41,879 nucleotides of DNA from Bacteriovorax stolpii. Its GTDB lineage: Bacteria > Bdellovibrionota > Bacteriovoracia > Bacteriovoracales > Bacteriovoracaceae. The stretch lies in contig CAMDQH010000021.1 of assembly GCA_945905815.1 (NCBI GenBank), forward strand, positions 1 to 41,879, written 5' to 3'. A program made the position numbers and the translations under genes. Positions 34,101-41,879 of this stretch are shown here, piece after piece. The notes beneath the pieces are model-generated. The model saw only the letters and a list, made by a program, of their open reading frames with translations, made no database searches and was not told where the DNA came from. The stretch's first letter is position 1. The number at the start of each line of letters is the position of its first letter.

Positions 34101-37100
34101 TGTCGAAGTTCCTCTGCTTTACCATCAATAATAAATGAAACTGAGTTGGTATTTAAAAGTTCATTCAACTTTGCCGCCATTTGTGGAGAAGGGCTTACTA
34201 AAAAATTATCATCTAGAGACATACGAGCTCGTCCTTCGGGTGATTCAAAAATGAAATGAACTGGAACAGACCCGCGATAACTTAATACAATTTGCTTGAG
34301 TTGAGTTAGAGAGTGAGGATTTAAATGATTCAAGGGAACACTGACTCGAACTGATGTCACACGGTCGTCAGACTCATCTTTAAGTAAGCTAACCTTGCTG
34401 GGATAAAACTTCTTAGGATCTTCCGCTAGGTTTACAGTGCCATTTAAAAGGAGTGGTTCATCTTGAGAAAGAAATTGTTGAAACTCTGCATAAACTCTTG
34501 GAAAGAAAAGGCATTCAATTTTACCTGACAAATCTTCGAAAGTGACGAATGCCATCTTGTCACCTTTCTTGGTCAGGATCACTTTGCTCTCAGAAATCAT
34601 ACCGGCAATAATCATGCTTCGTTTACTTGGATCATTTGCATCACCCAAACGAGGATTAAATCCTTCAGGCTTAGCAACCGTTGGAAGATCCTGAATGGAA
34701 GCTATATTCATGCTGGTGAGCTTACTCATGATCTCTTTGAATCTCATTAATGGATGTCCAGAAACATAAATCCCTAGAAGTTCTGCTTCTAAAGATAATT
34801 TTTGCTTTTCATCAAACTCTTGCGATTCATTAATATTAAGTTGTTCTTCAGACGTTTGAACTGTTTCACCAAGATCAAAAAGCGATGTTTGACCCATCAG
34901 TTTCTCTTCTTGTTTTTTTTCAGCGAAAGTGACGATGAATTCCATATTATCTAGAAGCGTTTTGCGATTATATTTTTCAGATGTATCAAACGCCCCTACT
35001 TTTATCAGCGCTTCTAGTACTCGCTTGTTTACGGCTTTTAGATTTATCCTCTCGCAGAAATCGATAAAACCTTTAAAGTTACCATTTTCACTACGCTCAC
35101 GAACTATTTCTTCTACTGCCGATTCTCCGATACCCTTAACAGCACCTAGACCGAATCGGATAGTTTGTCCGATAACGTTAAAGAGCCAGAGTGATTCATT
35201 AACATCAGGAGGAAGTATGGAGATACCAAAATTTTTCGCTTCTTGAATATAGGCCGTTATTTTATCTTTGTTGTTTATCTCTGTACCCAAGAGTGCTGCA
35301 AAAAACTGGGCCGGATAATACTGTTTAAGAAATGCTGTCTGATAAGAAATTACTGAATAGGCCACGGCGTGGGATTTATTGAATCCATATTCAGCAAACT
35401 TTTCCATGAGTTCAAACAACGCAATGGCCTTGTCCTGATCAAATCCCCTTTCAACGGCACCTTTTCTAAAGATCTCTTTATGCATCTGCATTTCTTCAGC
35501 TTTCTTCTTACCCATCGCCCGGCGAAGCATGTCTGCTTGTCCAAGAGAGTAACCGGCCACTACGCGCGCAATGTTCATTACCTGTTCTTGGTAAACAATA
35601 ATGCCGTAGGTATCTTTAAGAACTGGTTTAAGTTCTTCGAATGAATATATTTCAGGCTTTTGACCATGCTTGATTTCCGCAAATTCATGATGCATGCCAG
35701 AGCCCATAGGCCCTGGACGATAGAGAGCATTGATCGCAGTAATATCATCGATTGAATCTGGTCTAATTCTTTTACAAAGATCCTGCATTCCGGAAGACTC
35801 TAGTTGAAACACCCCTACAGTATCGCCCTCAGAAATCAGTTTATAAACAGAGGTATCTCGGTAGTCGATAAACTCAATATCAAAATCAGGCTTAAGATCT
35901 CGCTGAATTAATTTTGAAGCATTGGAAATAACGGTAAGTGTTTTGAGTCCCAAGAAGTCAAACTTCACCAAACCGATTTTTTCTGAAAAATCTTTATCAA
36001 ATTGCACAACCTGCTCACCCTTAGAGCCTCTAAAAAGAGGGCAATAAGACACAAGTGGTTCATTCGTAATAATTACACCAGCCGCGTGAATTCCCGCGTG
36101 GCGGTTTAATCCCTCAAGGCGTTTTCCAATTTGCAAAATTCTTCTAATCTTAGGATCATTGTCTTCAAGTTCTTTTAATTTAGGCTCTTTATCAATGGCT
36201 TCCTGAAGTCCAATTCCCAATTCTTCCGGAATCAACTTTGCCAAAGCATCAGCTTCTGAATAAGGAAGAGCAAATACACGTGATACATCTCTTAGAACAG
36301 CTTTGGCCGACAGAGTTCCAAAAGTGATGATCTGTCCGACCTTATCTTCACCATATTTTTTTGTGACGTATTCAATGACCTCTTGACGGCGTTCCTGACA
36401 AAAGTCGATATCAAAATCCGGTAGCGAAACACGTTCAGGATTAATAAAGCGTTCAAAAAGAAGATTATACGGAATAGGATCGACGTTGGTAATTTTGAGC
36501 GCATAAGCAACGATTGAACCCGCGCCTGATCCACGTCCGGGACCAACAGGAATTCCCTGAGATTTTGCCCAAATAATAAAGTCTGAAACGATGAGAAAGT
36601 AACCAGTGAATCCCATCTGAGCAATAAGCTTAATCTCAAGCTCAAGTCGTTCCTGATACTGAATTTTTAAGTCTATATCCCAGTTAGCCGATTCGCGTAA
36701 ATCTTTGAAGTGAGGGCCGTTAAATCGCTCCTCTAAACCTTCACGAGAAACACGTTCGAAAAATTCATTTTCAGTTTCAACTGTTTTAATTTCAAATTTA
36801 GGAAGTAGATAAATCTGTTTGCCCTTATCATCTTCCCAACGGATCTCAAGATTACATGCATCCGCAATTTTAAGCGTGTTATCACAAGCCTCAGGTATAT
36901 AATTGAAGGCTTCACGCATTTCCTGAGCTGATTTAAAATAGAACTCTGTCGTCGAAAGCTTCATGCGTTTTTCATCTTGCAGGGTTTTCCCTGTTTGAAT
37001 ACACATCAACACTTCTTGTGCGGCAGCATCATCACGAGTGATATAGTGGCAATCGTTCGTTGCGACCAAGGAAATGGACTGCTCTTTGGCAAAAGCTATA

Positions 37101-37747
37101 ATCTTCTTATTGACGTCTGCTTGTTCAGGAATTCCATTCTCCTGGATCTCCAGATAAAAATCATCCTTAAATATCTCGCGAAACTTCATGGCCGCCTGAT
37201 AAGCGCGTTCATCTTGACCGGTAAATAAATTGTAGCCAACCTCACCTTTCAAGCATGCAGTGGTAGCAATTAAACCTTCAGAATATTCACGCAACAAATC
37301 GACATCAGCTCTGGGCTTATAATAAAAACCCTCCTGATAGGCCTTAGAGAGGAGTTTACATAAATTGTGATAACCTTTGAGGTTCTTGCATAAAAGAATG
37401 AGATGGTGAATCTGATGTCTACCTTCCACTTCATCTTGCGAATCGAGGGTCTTTAAATTTTTTGGAGCTCTCCGGTCGTGGCGAGAACCGGGAGTAAAAT
37501 ATATTTCTGAACCCAATATTGGTTTAATGCCCGCTTTAATCGCGCGAGTATAAAAATCGATTCCACCAAACATATTACCATGATCAGTACAAGCAATCGC
37601 CGGCATCTCAAGCTCTTGACCCCGTTTAAATAAATCGCTTAAACGAATGGCACCATCAAGCAGGGAGTACTGACTGTGCAAATGCAGATGCGTAAAACTA
37701 TCTTTGTGAGTATTTTGAAAATCACTCCCAAGAAAGGGGTTTTTCAT
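34097..37747 (-). CDS. dnaE: DNA polymerase III alpha subunit
   Basis: This 1216-residue DnaE is the replicative polymerase subunit. It has an N-terminal PHP domain (THLHLHSQYSLLDGAI, about 19-34; further His and Asp in CTDHGNMFGG), a polymerase core with PGRGSGAGSIVAYAL and the catalytic PDFDIDF (about 443-449), then the tandem helix-hairpin-helix region (about 880-940) and a C-terminal OB fold (about 1050-1130, VILTKKGDKMAFVTFEDLSG). It is slightly longer than the E. coli protein (1160). I start at ATG 37747, with GAGG nine bases upstream; a TTG two codons earlier is possible. It heads a four-gene unit with envelope proteins and HD-GYP, an unusual neighbourhood. Confidence 0.97.
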   Translation of the reverse strand: MKNPFLGSDFQNTHKDSFTHLHLHSQYSLLDGAIRLSDLFKRGQELEMPAIACTDHGNMFGGIDFYTRAIKAGIKPILGSEIYFTPGSRHDRRAPKNLKTLDSQDEVEGRHQIHHLILLCKNLKGYHNLCKLLSKAYQEGFYYKPRADVDLLREYSEGLIATTACLKGEVGYNLFTGQDERAYQAAMKFREIFKDDFYLEIQENGIPEQADVNKKIIAFAKEQSISLVATNDCHYITRDDAAAQEVLMCIQTGKTLQDEKRMKLSTTEFYFKSAQEMREAFNYIPEACDNTLKIADACNLEIRWEDDKGKQIYLLPKFEIKTVETENEFFERVSREGLEERFNGPHFKDLRESANWDIDLKIQYQERLELEIKLIAQMGFTGYFLIVSDFIIWAKSQGIPVGPGRGSGAGSIVAYALKITNVDPIPYNLLFERFINPERVSLPDFDIDFCQERRQEVIEYVTKKYGEDKVGQIITFGTLSAKAVLRDVSRVFALPYSEADALAKLIPEELGIGLQEAIDKEPKLKELEDNDPKIRRILQIGKRLEGLNRHAGIHAAGVIITNEPLVSYCPLFRGSKGEQVVQFDKDFSEKIGLVKFDFLGLKTLTVISNASKLIQRDLKPDFDIEFIDYRDTSVYKLISEGDTVGVFQLESSGMQDLCKRIRPDSIDDITAINALYRPGPMGSGMHHEFAEIKHGQKPEIYSFEELKPVLKDTYGIIVYQEQVMNIARVVAGYSLGQADMLRRAMGKKKAEEMQMHKEIFRKGAVERGFDQDKAIALFELMEKFAEYGFNKSHAVAYSVISYQTAFLKQYYPAQFFAALLGTEINNKDKITAYIQEAKNFGISILPPDVNESLWLFNVIGQTIRFGLGAVKGIGESAVEEIVRERSENGNFKGFIDFCERINLKAVNKRVLEALIKVGAFDTSEKYNRKTLLDNMEFIVTFAEKKQEEKLMGQTSLFDLGETVQTSEEQLNINESQEFDEKQKLSLEAELLGIYVSGHPLMRFKEIMSKLTSMNIASIQDLPTVAKPEGFNPRLGDANDPSKRSMIIAGMISESKVILTKKGDKMAFVTFEDLSGKIECLFFPRVYAEFQQFLSQDEPLLLNGTVNLAEDPKKFYPSKVSLLKDESDDRVTSVRVSVPLNHLNPHSLTQLKQIVLSYRGSVPVHFIFESPEGRARMSLDDNFLVSPSPQMAAKLNELLNTNSVSFIIDGKAEELRQ

Positions 37748-37898
37748 GAACAAATGCCTCTAATAAGTGTAAGTAATTCTATGGTTTAGATAATCATTTT
37801 TGGCCCAAAATGACATCTGAAATTGCATGTAAATAAACATCGCCGAAACGACACCGAGGTTGGACTTTTCCCTAAATATGTAAATTTTATAACTTGTC

Positions 37899-37926
37899 TT
37901 GCGAGCTATTTGAGTCAAGATATAAT
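37899..37926 (+). promoter_or_regulatory. Sigma-70-type promoter
   Basis: A TTGCGA -35, a 16-base spacer and a perfect TATAAT -10 (37921-37926) lie about 30 bases before the start of the small membrane protein. It may also drive mtnBDC by read-through. Confidence 0.65.
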
Positions 37927-37956
37927 GCATGGCGTTATCAGCTTAAGAGGTTACTT

Positions 37957-38130
37957 ATGGTTTTTGCTTGGACGAGACAATTTTTGATGGCAACAGGCCT
38001 TTTTGCCTTAGTGGTTACTGGCCAGACCCTGAATATGCTTATGAAAGACAAGCAACTAGCTGATAAGGCCCTTGAATCTGCCCAGCGGACGGTAAAAGTA
38101 AGCAAGCCAAGTACTTACGAACTTAATTGA
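37957..38130 (+). CDS. Small single-span membrane protein
   Basis: The product is 57 residues: a short basic N-terminus (MVFAWTRQF), one hydrophobic segment (about 10-26, LMATGLFALVVTGQ) and a charged, helical C-terminal tail. It is probably an inner-membrane microprotein of unknown function. The start at 37957 is supported by AAGAGG six bases upstream and by the promoter at 37899; a longer frame upstream overlaps that promoter. It sits before the mtnB hairpin. Confidence 0.65.
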   Translation: MVFAWTRQFLMATGLFALVVTGQTLNMLMKDKQLADKALESAQRTVKVSKPSTYELN

Positions 38131-38177
38131 TCTTAATTCCACTTAATTTGTTCTTCAAAAATCATGACGTTCGAGAT

Positions 38178-38208
38178 AAAAAAAGGCACCTATAAGGGAG
38201 CCTTTTTT
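38178..38208 (+). promoter_or_regulatory. Terminator-like hairpin covering the mtnB ribosome binding site
   Basis: AAAAAAAGGC-A-CC (38178-38190) pairs with GG-A-GCCTTTTTT (38197-38208) around a TATAAG loop, one internal A-A mismatch. The right arm contains GGGAG (38196-38200), the only ribosome binding site for mtnB, and the T-run abuts its ATG at 38209. The same hairpin can therefore end the small membrane protein transcript and hide the mtnB start. No ligand-binding domain is recognised upstream. Confidence 0.65.
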
Positions 38209-38841
38209 ATGTTAACTGACTCTAATAAACTTCTGGCCATAGACCTTCTTGAAGCAATTAAGTTCTTCAACCTAAAAGGTTGGTCACCAGCAACATCAAC
38301 AAATTATTCTGTTAGATCTAATAATCCATTAGAATATATTATTTCCCGATCAGGAATTGATAAAAGCAAAATAGTAATAGCAGACTTAATTCTAATTAAC
38401 TCAAAGGCAGAGGTTCTTGCGCCTTTTAATTATCCAGGTATCAAGTCATCAGCTGAAACAGAAATTCATACTCATCTTTATCAAAAGTACCCAGATATTA
38501 ACTGCGTACTTCATACACATTCAGTTCTGGGAACAGTTTTATCGAAAACGCATTTAAAAGAAAAAGAACTTCGCTTCGAGGGTTTTGAAATCCAAAAAGG
38601 GCTTGAGGGTAATATGACCCACGAATTAGAATCTATCCTTCCGATTGTTCCTAATTCTCAAGTCATGAGCGAAATTTTAAAGAGTATGAATCACCATCTA
38701 AACGAGAAACCAAGTATTCATGGCTTTTTGATTGCCGGCCATGGCCTTTATACATGGGGCAAGGACATTGCTACAGCTAAACGTCATATTGAAACGTATG
38801 AGTTTTTATTCGAGTGCTTACAAACGATGAGGAAAATATAA
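38209..38841 (+). CDS. mtnB: Methylthioribulose-1-phosphate dehydratase MtnB
   Basis: This 210-residue class II aldolase-fold enzyme dehydrates methylthioribulose-1-phosphate in methionine salvage. Zinc ligands are visible in ETEIHTHLYQ and VLHTHSVLG, and a later His in IAGHGLYTWG; the N-terminal GWSPATSTNYSVR matches the family. The start is set at ATG 38209: the upstream ORF extension runs through the hairpin. Its TAA overlaps the mtnD ATG by one base (TAATG). Order mtnB-mtnD-mtnC; mtnA and mtnK are not in this window. Confidence 0.93.
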   Translation: MLTDSNKLLAIDLLEAIKFFNLKGWSPATSTNYSVRSNNPLEYIISRSGIDKSKIVIADLILINSKAEVLAPFNYPGIKSSAETEIHTHLYQKYPDINCVLHTHSVLGTVLSKTHLKEKELRFEGFEIQKGLEGNMTHELESILPIVPNSQVMSEILKSMNHHLNEKPSIHGFLIAGHGLYTWGKDIATAKRHIETYEFLFECLQTMRKI

Positions 38842-39362
38842 TGGCTTTTTTAACTCTAATCGATCCCGTCAAAAAAGAAATCAAAGATCCTGAATCCATA
38901 AAAGCATTTATGAATGAGAGAGGGATCATTTTTGAACAGTGGAAAACTTCAACTCCACTCAAAGATAGCGACTCGCAAGAAACGATTCTAAAAGCTTTTG
39001 AACATGAGCTTGGACCGTATATGAAAAAAAACGGTTACATCAATGCAGATGTCATCAACGTTCATAAAGACACCCCTAACATTGAAGCAATAAGAGCAAA
39101 ATTTCTTTCTGAACATACACATGATGAAGATGAAGTCCGTTTTTTCGTAGATGGTGAAGGCATGTTTTTTTTCCATCTGACCCAAAGCTCGGAAGTGTTT
39201 AAACTCCTGTGTGAGAAAGGTGATTTTATCTCCGTTCCAAAGGGCGCAGCTCATTGGTTTGATCTTGCTCCGAAGTACCATGTTAAGGCCATTCGTGTGT
39301 TCAAAACTCCGGAAGGCTGGGTTGCCAACTATACCAAGAGCGGAAAAGAACAAGGCTATTAA
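38841..39362 (+). CDS. mtnD: Acireductone dioxygenase MtnD
   Basis: This 173-residue cupin is the metal-dependent dioxygenase that makes the methionine precursor ketoacid (Fe form) from acireductone. The metal motif is EHTHDEDEVRFFV (His, His, Glu) with a later His in GAAHWFD. Size and motifs match the bacterial ARD family. ATG 38841 is chosen because AGGA lies nine bases upstream and it overlaps mtnB's stop; a longer frame begins inside mtnB. Two bases separate it from mtnC. Confidence 0.95.
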   Translation: MAFLTLIDPVKKEIKDPESIKAFMNERGIIFEQWKTSTPLKDSDSQETILKAFEHELGPYMKKNGYINADVINVHKDTPNIEAIRAKFLSEHTHDEDEVRFFVDGEGMFFFHLTQSSEVFKLLCEKGDFISVPKGAAHWFDLAPKYHVKAIRVFKTPEGWVANYTKSGKEQGY

Positions 39363-39364
39363 GA

Positions 39365-40051
39365 ATGATCAAACTTTTTCTATTCGATATTGAAGGTACG
39401 ACAACAGACATTAATTTCGTTCATAAAGTACTGTTTCCTTATTCTTATAAAAATATTGAACACTATGTGCTTCATCATCAAACTCATCCTACGGTCGAAA
39501 AAGCTTTGGAAGAAGTTCGAAAAACAGTATGGAGTGAAGAGAAAAAACAGCTTGGACTCTATGAGGTCATTCAAAAACTTAAAGATTGGATTACGACAGA
39601 TAGAAAGCATCCGGCCTTAAAAGAAATCCAGGGTTTAATCTGGGACGTCGGGTATTCGAAAGGCGAATTTCAAGGGCACTTGTATCCTGATGTTAAGCCT
39701 TTTTTCTCCAAGATACTTGAAACCAAAACACAAATAGGGATTTATTCTTCCGGTTCAGTTCATGCCCAAAAACTCATCTTCGGTTTTTCGACCGAAGGGG
39801 ATCTCACTCCTATGATTTCTTATTTCTTTGACACCAAAGTTGGTGGAAAGCGTGAGAAGACTTCTTATGAGAGAATAGCCTTAGAAACAAATCTCACAAC
39901 CAAAGAAATACATTTTTTTTCAGATATTGCAGAAGAATTAAAAGCTGCGAAGGCTGCGGGGATGGCGGTTACTCAGGTTCTTAGAGAAGGTACTAGATCT
40001 TCTGATTTTGAAGGGATTACTACCTTTCAGACATTTATGGATTATATCTAG
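39365..40051 (+). CDS. mtnC: Enolase-phosphatase MtnC
   Basis: This 228-residue HAD-superfamily enzyme enolises and dephosphorylates diketo-methylthiopentyl phosphate, between MtnB and MtnD in methionine salvage. Motif I FDIEGTTTD (7-15) is diagnostic; motif II is IYSSGSV, then Lys in GGKREK, and motif III HFFSDIAEE. It starts two bases after mtnD and ends with TAG. The three genes form an obvious operon. Confidence 0.95.
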   Translation: MIKLFLFDIEGTTTDINFVHKVLFPYSYKNIEHYVLHHQTHPTVEKALEEVRKTVWSEEKKQLGLYEVIQKLKDWITTDRKHPALKEIQGLIWDVGYSKGEFQGHLYPDVKPFFSKILETKTQIGIYSSGSVHAQKLIFGFSTEGDLTPMISYFFDTKVGGKREKTSYERIALETNLTTKEIHFFSDIAEELKAAKAAGMAVTQVLREGTRSSDFEGITTFQTFMDYI

Positions 40052-40064
40052 TCTTTAAAAAAAA

Positions 40065-40958
40065 TCACAAGAAATGAGTTTGCAAAATACAACTCACTGA
40101 GCGATTCAAAAGTGTATTTCTGGCCGGACCAACAATTGTCTGATCAAGATAGCTTATTCCTAAAGCGTAGGTTGCGTTGATTGAATACGTAATATTAAAG
40201 ACGCTATCCCACACGAGACTCTGCTTTGAATTCTGTCTTTCCTCATTTATTTCAGTTTCTTTCTGGCCTTCAAGCCGTGGAGTGAGATTAAATCCATAAC
40301 GGGTCTTTGACCTCCAAGGGATGTACCCAACTCCTCCAGACAGACTAGTCCCCCACGAACTTCCAATTACTTTTTTGTCCTCATTGCTTCCAAACGTGCG
40401 GGCAAATAAATGGTGAACTTCAGTGCTAAATGCTATGTCCCAAGTTTTGAAATTTATCAGATGAAAAACTCCTAGACCAGCTTGGTAAGTACCTGTTCCA
40501 TGGGCATCTACCGAAAATGTCTTACTCGAGTCATAAACTGAATTACTCGTAGGGATATTGAATGAATTAAAAATCCATGTCCGCTGATATTTAATTGGTT
40601 GATATGCCTGGAAAAGACCTATGTCGCTCCAGCCAGAATCTGAAGCTTCCGTTCCCTGAAAGGACCGATTTTTGTTCTGATAACGAAGTGAAATCCCATT
40701 TTGATATTTAGGGGTCCAACTGTAGGCAAGATCCATCCGGACAAGGTTAGTGGTTTCTTTATTTTTTGAATTTCTAAACGTGCTTTTCCCTTGGGGATCC
40801 ACATCACCAATTACGTTAACAGATGAAAATGTAGTTGTTTGCTGCCACGCCGAAGGAAGGATCATTAGGCTTGGAACACTGGTGTTGCTCACGCAGCATG
40901 AGGCCGAGTGAGCATTCCATGAGATAAGACTAAAGAGAAAAAGGAAGTACAACTTCAT
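40065..40958 (-). CDS. Predicted outer-membrane beta-barrel protein
   Basis: The 297-residue protein has a signal peptide (MKLYFLFLFSLISWNAHSA) followed by SCC. The mature protein alternates polar and aromatic residues in many strands (RMDLAYSWTPKY, GISLRYQNKN, YALGISYLDQT) and ends in TFL-like QTHFL with a terminal hydrophobic residue, typical of outer-membrane barrels. No TonB box or plug is seen. It overlaps the end of the FixH-like lipoprotein gene by 29 bases and is last in a three-gene operon. It may be a transporter-like or metal-related porin; its function is not proven. Confidence 0.75.
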   Translation of the reverse strand: MKLYFLFLFSLISWNAHSASCCVSNTSVPSLMILPSAWQQTTTFSSVNVIGDVDPQGKSTFRNSKNKETTNLVRMDLAYSWTPKYQNGISLRYQNKNRSFQGTEASDSGWSDIGLFQAYQPIKYQRTWIFNSFNIPTSNSVYDSSKTFSVDAHGTGTYQAGLGVFHLINFKTWDIAFSTEVHHLFARTFGSNEDKKVIGSSWGTSLSGGVGYIPWRSKTRYGFNLTPRLEGQKETEINEERQNSKQSLVWDSVFNITYSINATYALGISYLDQTIVGPARNTLLNRSVSCILQTHFL

Positions 40959-41388
40959 CTAACACGTCATCTTTGTTTGTTAATAACTGAAAGTAGATTT
41001 CCCATCCGCCACCCATTATGAAGTAAATGCTCGTGACTTCATACTCGCCCGGGCCAAGTTTTTTAATTTTCACAGGAGAAGAACCATGACCCATGTCAGG
41101 CATCCAAAGATAGATATGTAGATTGCTGGGTAAATCCTGATAAGGTCCGCTAAGCGTACCTAAATCTTTATGCCATGATTTTAAAATAAATTTGTTTTCG
41201 CCTTTTACAGGGCCAGTGATCCAATCCAAAAAAAAAGAAAATTTCGTCTTACTAAATTTATTCTCTTCAGCACGTTGTTCATATGAATCTTTAGTCAGAC
41301 CACTTTTTTCCATGGCATGATTCCAAAGCGGAGACTCTCCACATGAGTTTAAGAACAGGCACAAGAATAATAAACCTAATACTTTCAT
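40930..41388 (-). CDS. Lipoprotein with FixH/YtkA-like domain
   Basis: This is a 152-residue predicted lipoprotein (MKVLGLLFLCLFLNSC, Cys16). The region about 85-145 (HIYLWMPDMGHGSSPVKI, then GEYEVTSIYFIMGGGWEIYFQL) matches the FixH/YtkA-like pattern with its MPxMGHG motif, a fold linked in other bacteria to copper handling and cytochrome oxidase assembly. Met and His in that motif could bind copper. The ATG overlaps the upstream TGA (ATGA) and its stop lies inside the barrel gene, so all three genes are translationally coupled. Location is periplasmic and lipid-anchored. Confidence 0.8.
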   Translation of the reverse strand: MKVLGLLFLCLFLNSCGESPLWNHAMEKSGLTKDSYEQRAEENKFSKTKFSFFLDWITGPVKGENKFILKSWHKDLGTLSGPYQDLPSNLHIYLWMPDMGHGSSPVKIKKLGPGEYEVTSIYFIMGGGWEIYFQLLTNKDDVLDEVVLPFSL

Positions 41389-41759
41389 TTGATTTTCCTA
41401 GTATCGCCACAAAGAGTTTTAATATCGACACACGATTGAGTAAAAATCACAGTTGTCCACCAAGTCTCAGTAAATTTAGCATTCACGAGATAATCTTCTC
41501 TCGGACAAAGCGCTCTTACAAATTCAGGGATACGCTGTTCTTTTTGTTTTTCGGCATTAGAAAAGAAAAGCCACTGGCCAAAGCATTCACTTAACTCGTC
41601 TTTTCCCTGAGCTAAGACCTGAGTTGCGGGAACTGGTCTTTCATAAGTTTCTTTATTAAAATCTGCTTTTCTTATGAGATCATAGTCCACATACTTTTGG
41701 GTACAACCACAGGCCAAAACAAGCAGGATAAAAATTTTCATATCCAAATTCTTTACCAT
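41385..41759 (-). CDS. Small predicted lipoprotein of unknown function
   Basis: The product is 124 residues from ATG 41759, where AGGTG lies six bases upstream; ATG 41741 (MKIFILLV) is the alternative and opens directly at the signal peptide. The lipobox is LACGC. The mature part has four cysteines (ECFGQW, LCPRE, SCVDI, LCGDT) and several Trp, and no domain is recognised. It heads the three-gene operon with the FixH-like lipoprotein and the barrel. It diverges from the gene at 41772, with almost no space between the starts. Confidence 0.7.
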   Translation of the reverse strand: MVKNLDMKIFILLVLACGCTQKYVDYDLIRKADFNKETYERPVPATQVLAQGKDELSECFGQWLFFSNAEKQKEQRIPEFVRALCPREDYLVNAKFTETWWTTVIFTQSCVDIKTLCGDTRKIK

Positions 41760-41771
41760 AAGGCACCTAAG

Positions 41772-41879
41772 ATGACGAACCAAATTGCGATTATTGACCC
41801 CTTTGTTAAAGGACCAGCTGTTAATTGTTTTAATAACTTAGTTAATCTTTTAGGGGTTAAAGCGACATATCACATGCCT
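41772..41879 (+). CDS. N-terminal start of a gene running out of the window
   Basis: ATG 41772 has AAGG eight bases upstream (41760-41763) and an open frame to the window edge: 36 residues starting MTNQIAIIDPFVKGPAVNC. A buried beta strand followed by helix is suggested. The start resembles class I glutamine-amidotransferase-like or nucleotide-metabolism proteins, but 36 residues are too few to decide. Confidence 0.5.
   Translation, partial: MTNQIAIIDPFVKGPAVNCFNNLVNLLGVKATYHMP

Noticed and set aside
34929-35644. Plus-strand open frames of 91 and 105 codons
   Set aside because: They are antisense shadows of the conserved dnaE sequence.
1-41879. CRISPR arrays, insertion sequences, rRNA genes
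   Set aside because: No regularly spaced short repeats, transposase-like frames with inverted ends or rRNA sequence were seen.

Overview
The window is AT-rich, densely coded bacterial chromosome. It carries many small secreted proteins, at least eight predicted lipoproteins, several exported proteases, an outer-membrane beta-barrel, a degenerate HD-GYP protein and a TolQ/VWA pair. This mix, with housekeeping genes such as dnaE, pyk, ilvE, queC and queG scattered singly among envelope genes, fits a Gram-negative bacterium of the Bdellovibrionota (Bacteriovorax/Peredibacter-like). That placement is inference from gene style only; no rRNA is present.

Region 1 (1-3931) looks like a decayed accessory patch. 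It opens with the 3' end of a secreted-protein gene, then a non-coding stretch with a diverged ~164-bp tandem duplication. A module made of an intrinsic terminator with a conserved loop followed by 'TTTTTTTGGTGC' occurs three times (about 699, 1133 and 3820). The third copy sits directly at the CCA end of tRNA-Phe(GAA), and the other two are followed by degenerate tRNA-3'-end-like sequence. Between the copies lie a small secreted protein, a BRO-family antirepressor gene broken by two in-frame stops, an exported protein and a lytic transglycosylase whose reading frame breaks at an A8 run. I read this as an old tRNA-Phe-associated integrated segment.

Region 2 (4053-14230): an alpha/beta hydrolase converges on a minus-strand group of a coiled-coil protein, pyruvate kinase with a C-terminal ferredoxin domain, and queG. 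Next come a DsbA-like lipoprotein, a heterodimeric ABC exporter and tRNA-Val(GAC).

Region 3 (14299-20782): lipoproteins and exported proteins of unknown function, including two related lipoproteins in opposite orientation and an HExxH lipoprotein. It ends with a TolQ/MotA-like channel overlapping a membrane-anchored VWA protein that has a TolR-like helix.

Region 4 (20843-30434): ilvE, an AlkC-like DNA alkylation-repair protein, a fatty-acid desaturase, a secreted trypsin-like protease, an M91-like zinc peptidase cut from its signal peptide by an in-frame TAG, a Na+/H+ antiporter-like protein, a ferredoxin, and a phosphohexomutase followed immediately by queC.

Region 5 (30474-37747): a compact minus-strand operon of dnaE, an exported protein, a CsgG/FlgT-like lipoprotein and a degenerate HD-GYP protein. 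Region 6 (37899-41879): a tiny membrane protein, the methionine-salvage genes mtnB-mtnD-mtnC behind a hairpin that hides the mtnB ribosome binding site, an overlapping three-gene envelope operon (two lipoproteins, one of them FixH/YtkA-like, plus a beta-barrel) and the 5' end of a further gene.

The most notable items are the pyruvate kinase-ferredoxin fusion translationally coupled to queG, the TolQ/TolR-VWA pair, the three disrupted genes with otherwise intact frames, and the repeated terminator/tRNA-end modules.
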